From Corythucha ciliata (lineage: Eukaryota > Arthropoda > Insecta > Hemiptera > Tingidae), in the NCBI GenBank assembly GCA_038030265.1, contig CM075940.1, forward strand, positions 1,922,001 through 1,986,000: a stretch of 64,000 bases of DNA. Reading direction: 5' to 3'. The notes under the pieces were generated by a model. The model was not told where the DNA came from. It made no database searches and saw only the letters and a program-made list of their open reading frames with translations. The position numbers and the translations under genes are program-made. Each line of letters begins with the position of its first letter. Position 1 is the first letter of the stretch. Below, in pieces: positions 61,513-64,000 of this stretch.

Positions 61513-62092
61513 GTTGCTTGAATTTGAATGAATATAACCATGTAAATAGTTGTAATCTACATTTTTATTTTTAAGTATTTTTTTGTAAAGATAAATAAAA
61601 TTAACGTGTTAAAAATTATGTCACAACTTGTTCTAATTCAGTCCTTCAAATCAACATTTTACCCCTAAATGACTGAAGTAATGGTGAGCGAGGCTGCAAC
61701 TAACTTGTAGCATACAGAATAAATGTAAAACGTAAAAGTCAAGTAAATGTTTTAATAAATATAAGTATATAAGACGAGTAACGACTAAAGTGGTATTCGA
61801 GGGTGGTCCTTTCAGGGACCACGTTTGGCGAGAGTACACTCATTCATCGTTCACTCAGTGCATCTGTGGTCCCTGAGGGGACCACTTTTCATTAGCCATT
61901 TTTTGCGCCATTTTATAACCATTTTAAAAAATAAGCACGAATATGTCTTCCAGAACAACTCACAAAAGTTAGCGAAAAGCGATTTTCACCTCCGATTCAA
62001 AAAAATTGGGCGTGCGTTTAGGGAATAATTGGGGTGGTCCTAGGCGGGACCACTGTTCCCTATGGCAGTGGAGTGAAATGTGAGCCCGAGCG
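61513..62092 (+). repeat. piggyBac 3' region with palindromic repeats
   Basis: GTGGTCC...GGACCAC units at about 61792-61833, 61866-61886 and 62032-62053. They recur near the left end and are placed like transposase binding sites. Ends GAGCGTTAA. Confidence 0.5.
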
Positions 62093-62096
62093 TTAA

Positions 62097-62270
62097 GGTC
62101 CAGGAACGGCAACAATCCCTCTAGCCCTCCATGGTGAATTTTATCGTTCCCGGTAGCGAATTCAAAATACATAGCAGCCCGTCCAATTCCTCATGCGACC
62201 CATTATAAACACAGAACACATCGTCCACGTACCGAGTCCACATTGAAATCTTATATACTTACTATCTTGC
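62097..62270 (-). pseudogene. Penelope-like RT fragment at the piggyBac border
   Basis: Minus strand reads MWTRYVDDVFCVYNGSHEEL, LLCILNSLPGTIKFTMEG and, after a frame change, EGLLPFLDL. YVDD, the IKFT.E block and the FLDL block are the palm motifs of Penelope-like RTs. The reading ends at the TTAA of 62093, so piggyBac may have inserted into this gene, although the continuation is not found at the left TTAA. Confidence 0.68.
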
Positions 62271-63229
62271 TAACTAAAGCGTTATTACATGTAAACAACT
62301 CCGTTATTGGCGAACTAATTCCGGTGGATTACTTAAGGTGCATCAGCTTGGGTGTTTTGTTGTTTTTGATTTGTCGTAAATGAGACGTTCGAAACGGTTG
62401 CGTTTAGCGTAGTCATGAGTTTGTAATGCGGGTCAACGGCATTTTCCTTTTGTTTTGCTTTCCGTTGGTGTTGAAATTTGATCTCACTTCTCTTTCTCCG
62501 GCATTCTTACAAAGTACTGTTTTTGTTTTCTCCACTTTTTATTCGGCAAACGGTTCTAGTTTAAATTTTATTTCCTTCTCGTTGGTGGACCTCCGTTTTA
62601 CCGCGTGTGGGGTTTGTTGGGGACTATCGATCGAATTTCGCTGGCCCTTAGTTTTAAGGAAACAAGTGACCGTGTGCCATAGGGGCAACGGCAGGACTAA
62701 CCGGGCGGACGGATTCCGCGAACTTGATGAGAACGAGGGTGTTATAATGAGTTATTGGATTTAACGGCGGACGGATTCCGCAGAACTAGGTGGTAACGAG
62801 GAGGTTCTCACGAGTAATTTTTAGTTTTAAGTTGGGCCAGGGGGGTTTCTGTCGTGGTTTTTGGCTGGCACTACAGGGTTCGACTGGGTTTGAAGCCGGC
62901 GTGGAGTCTTGGCAGTTTTTCTTATTTCGCAGTTGCTTTGATTACTAGTTGTTAGTTTTGCTTTTCTCTTATTGTTTTTGATGATGTCAGGTGAGAATTG
63001 CCGGAGGGGGGGGGGAGGAGCTTGAAATGTTCGGTTGTTCGTTGTGTGTTGTTGTTGTTGTTCTGCAAGTTCTAATTCTTTTTGGGAGGAGAGATCTTTT
63101 GTTTCTTCTGTTCCAGGAGGCGTTTGGTTGGTATTTGGGCGGGGTCACTGGTCTGAGTCCTTTACACATCAGGGGAGCGGCGTTGGTCTGTTATCACGCA
63201 TGGTGCGGCTCTTCTTGTTTGGCACGATG
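62271..63229. other. Unassigned sequence
   Basis: One 112-codon frame (62426-62764) without motif. GGCGGACGGATTCCGC is duplicated at about 62703 and 62765 (unit about 64 bp). GTT repeats near 63050. Confidence 0.25.
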
Positions 63230-64000
63230 GTTTGGAGGAACGGCGGGCGTCGAAGGAGGTCCAGGGCGATTCTGGGCATTTGGGAAATGGTCTCCGTGTG
63301 ATGGGGGGGGGGGCAGTGGTCCGTCGGCCCACGCACAGGAACGAATGATGCGACGCATGTGCTCGGGAGGTCTTCAAGCCCTTCGGCACAATGGATCGAT
63401 TGGCGGCCCAGCTAGTTTTCTTCTTTTTTTTTCTCTCGATGATTTATTCGTCTTTATCTATTTGGCTGTTGTCAATATTTCGTTGTTTTTGGTTTGTACA
63501 GGCTCTCCTCCTCATGGTTTCGGTGGTTTGCGGTGTGTGGAACGTGGCTGGCAAAGGGCTGTGGCATTTGGTTTTCATTTTGGGGGGTATAGAACGGTGT
63601 TCAATAGCGAAAACGTAAGGGGCGAAATTGGGGGGGTAAATAGAAATCGAAATTCCGAGGTGTTGTGGGACATAACAGGATTCTCAGGGGTGAGGCGGCG
63701 ACGAGGGCCGTTCTCTTCTACCATACTTACCATTTTTTCTCGGAACTCAAAACAAGTAGGTAAAAGGGTCGTCTAATTTGCAATTAATTAATTGCTGGGA
63801 CACATAAAGAAAAAAATAATTTTTTTTTAGGCCGTCCCCTTGTGTAGGCCGACGAGCAGCTGGAACTTGCCCTTTGTGCGTGCCTGAATGTGAACCCCAC
63901 CAGAGAACGCCGTGAGTGGCGGGTGAGGGTCCGGCCGGAGGAGAGGTGCCAAGCCGGGCACACAAGGTGGAGCAGGCTGTTTGTGCGCTGGCGGGACGCA
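63230..64000 (+). repeat. 3' region of another G1 copy, cut by the window edge
   Basis: 63250-63420 and 63830-64000 match 53170-53345 and 53790-53955 of the G1 element, including CAGTGGTCCGTCGGCCCACG and GCCAAGCCGGGCACACAAGG. If the element is intact, its 3' LTR would begin a few tens of bases beyond the window. Confidence 0.7.

Larger units (their letters stand above)
45590..62096 (+). mobile_element. piggyBac-like element split by nested LTR retrotransposons
   Basis: The transposase pseudogene at 59512-61512 defines it. The right end is set at TTAA 62093-62096, directly beyond which a Penelope-like RT reading starts. On the left, 45645-45716 (TTAACCCCTCAACGCTCCACTGC...) shares AACGCTC, CTCCACTGC and GAAC-GTGGT-CC blocks with the inverted right end. 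It breaks at the G2 element with a 4-bp duplication and resumes at 58719. Palindromic GTGGTCC...GGACCAC units recur near both ends, two of them outside 45645, so the true left end is uncertain. Confidence 0.55.

Noticed and set aside
1..64000. CRISPR arrays, bacterial operons, rRNA genes
   Set aside because: No regularly spaced repeats, ribosome-binding sites or rRNA-like sequence; all structure is eukaryotic and transposon-derived.

Overview
The window is eukaryotic and almost certainly from an arthropod, probably an insect. It holds BEL/Pao, Ty3/Gypsy (one with an env gene), Jockey-like, Penelope-like, hAT, piggyBac and MULE-type sequences plus a Maverick/Polinton. It has long homopolymer tracts, GT-AG introns and no bacterial-style operons. 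I found no convincing host gene, rRNA, canonical tRNA or CRISPR array. The window is a stack of nested mobile elements.

Left part (1-14973): a degraded Gypsy integrase tail, then a BEL/Pao element whose integrase is split by a Maverick/Polinton at 2226-13588. Both Polinton ends are resolved: 6-bp duplication CGCAAT, termini 5'-AG...CT-3', inverted repeats of about 780 and 732 bp. It carries a virion gene set on the + strand: a small membrane protein, a phospholipase-A2-domain protein, an adenain-like protease, a penton-like protein, a small basic protein, a double-jelly-roll capsid candidate, an orphan protein, a packaging ATPase, a second conserved orphan and an integrase. Two unusual small genes lie on the - strand. 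No DNA polymerase B gene is visible. Each inverted repeat carries an identical 73-nt tRNA-like module with perfect A and B boxes and a T-run after it. The integrase has an in-frame stop and the gene before it is frameshifted.

Middle part (15784-44806): a 6.9-kb errantivirus-like element with same-length LTRs, gag, protease and a broken env but no reverse transcriptase or integrase; a 560-bp hAT-type MITE with perfect 8-bp duplications; a Penelope-like C-terminal gene between inverted repeats; a graveyard of one Gypsy family (called G1 here) mixed with hAT remnants; Jockey-like ORF fragments; a BEL/Pao protease-RT remnant; and one unrecognised 276-residue ORF.

Right part (45590-64000): a piggyBac transposase pseudogene whose 5' side is interrupted by a minus-strand Gypsy element (called G2; 45717-58718, 4-bp duplication CACT). 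G2's RNase H is interrupted by a G1 element (49125-54449, duplication CTTG), its RT by a 264-bp MITE, and one LTR by a MULE-like insertion with a FLYWCH-type exon. The piggyBac right end abuts a Penelope-like RT fragment, and the window ends in the 3' region of another G1 copy.
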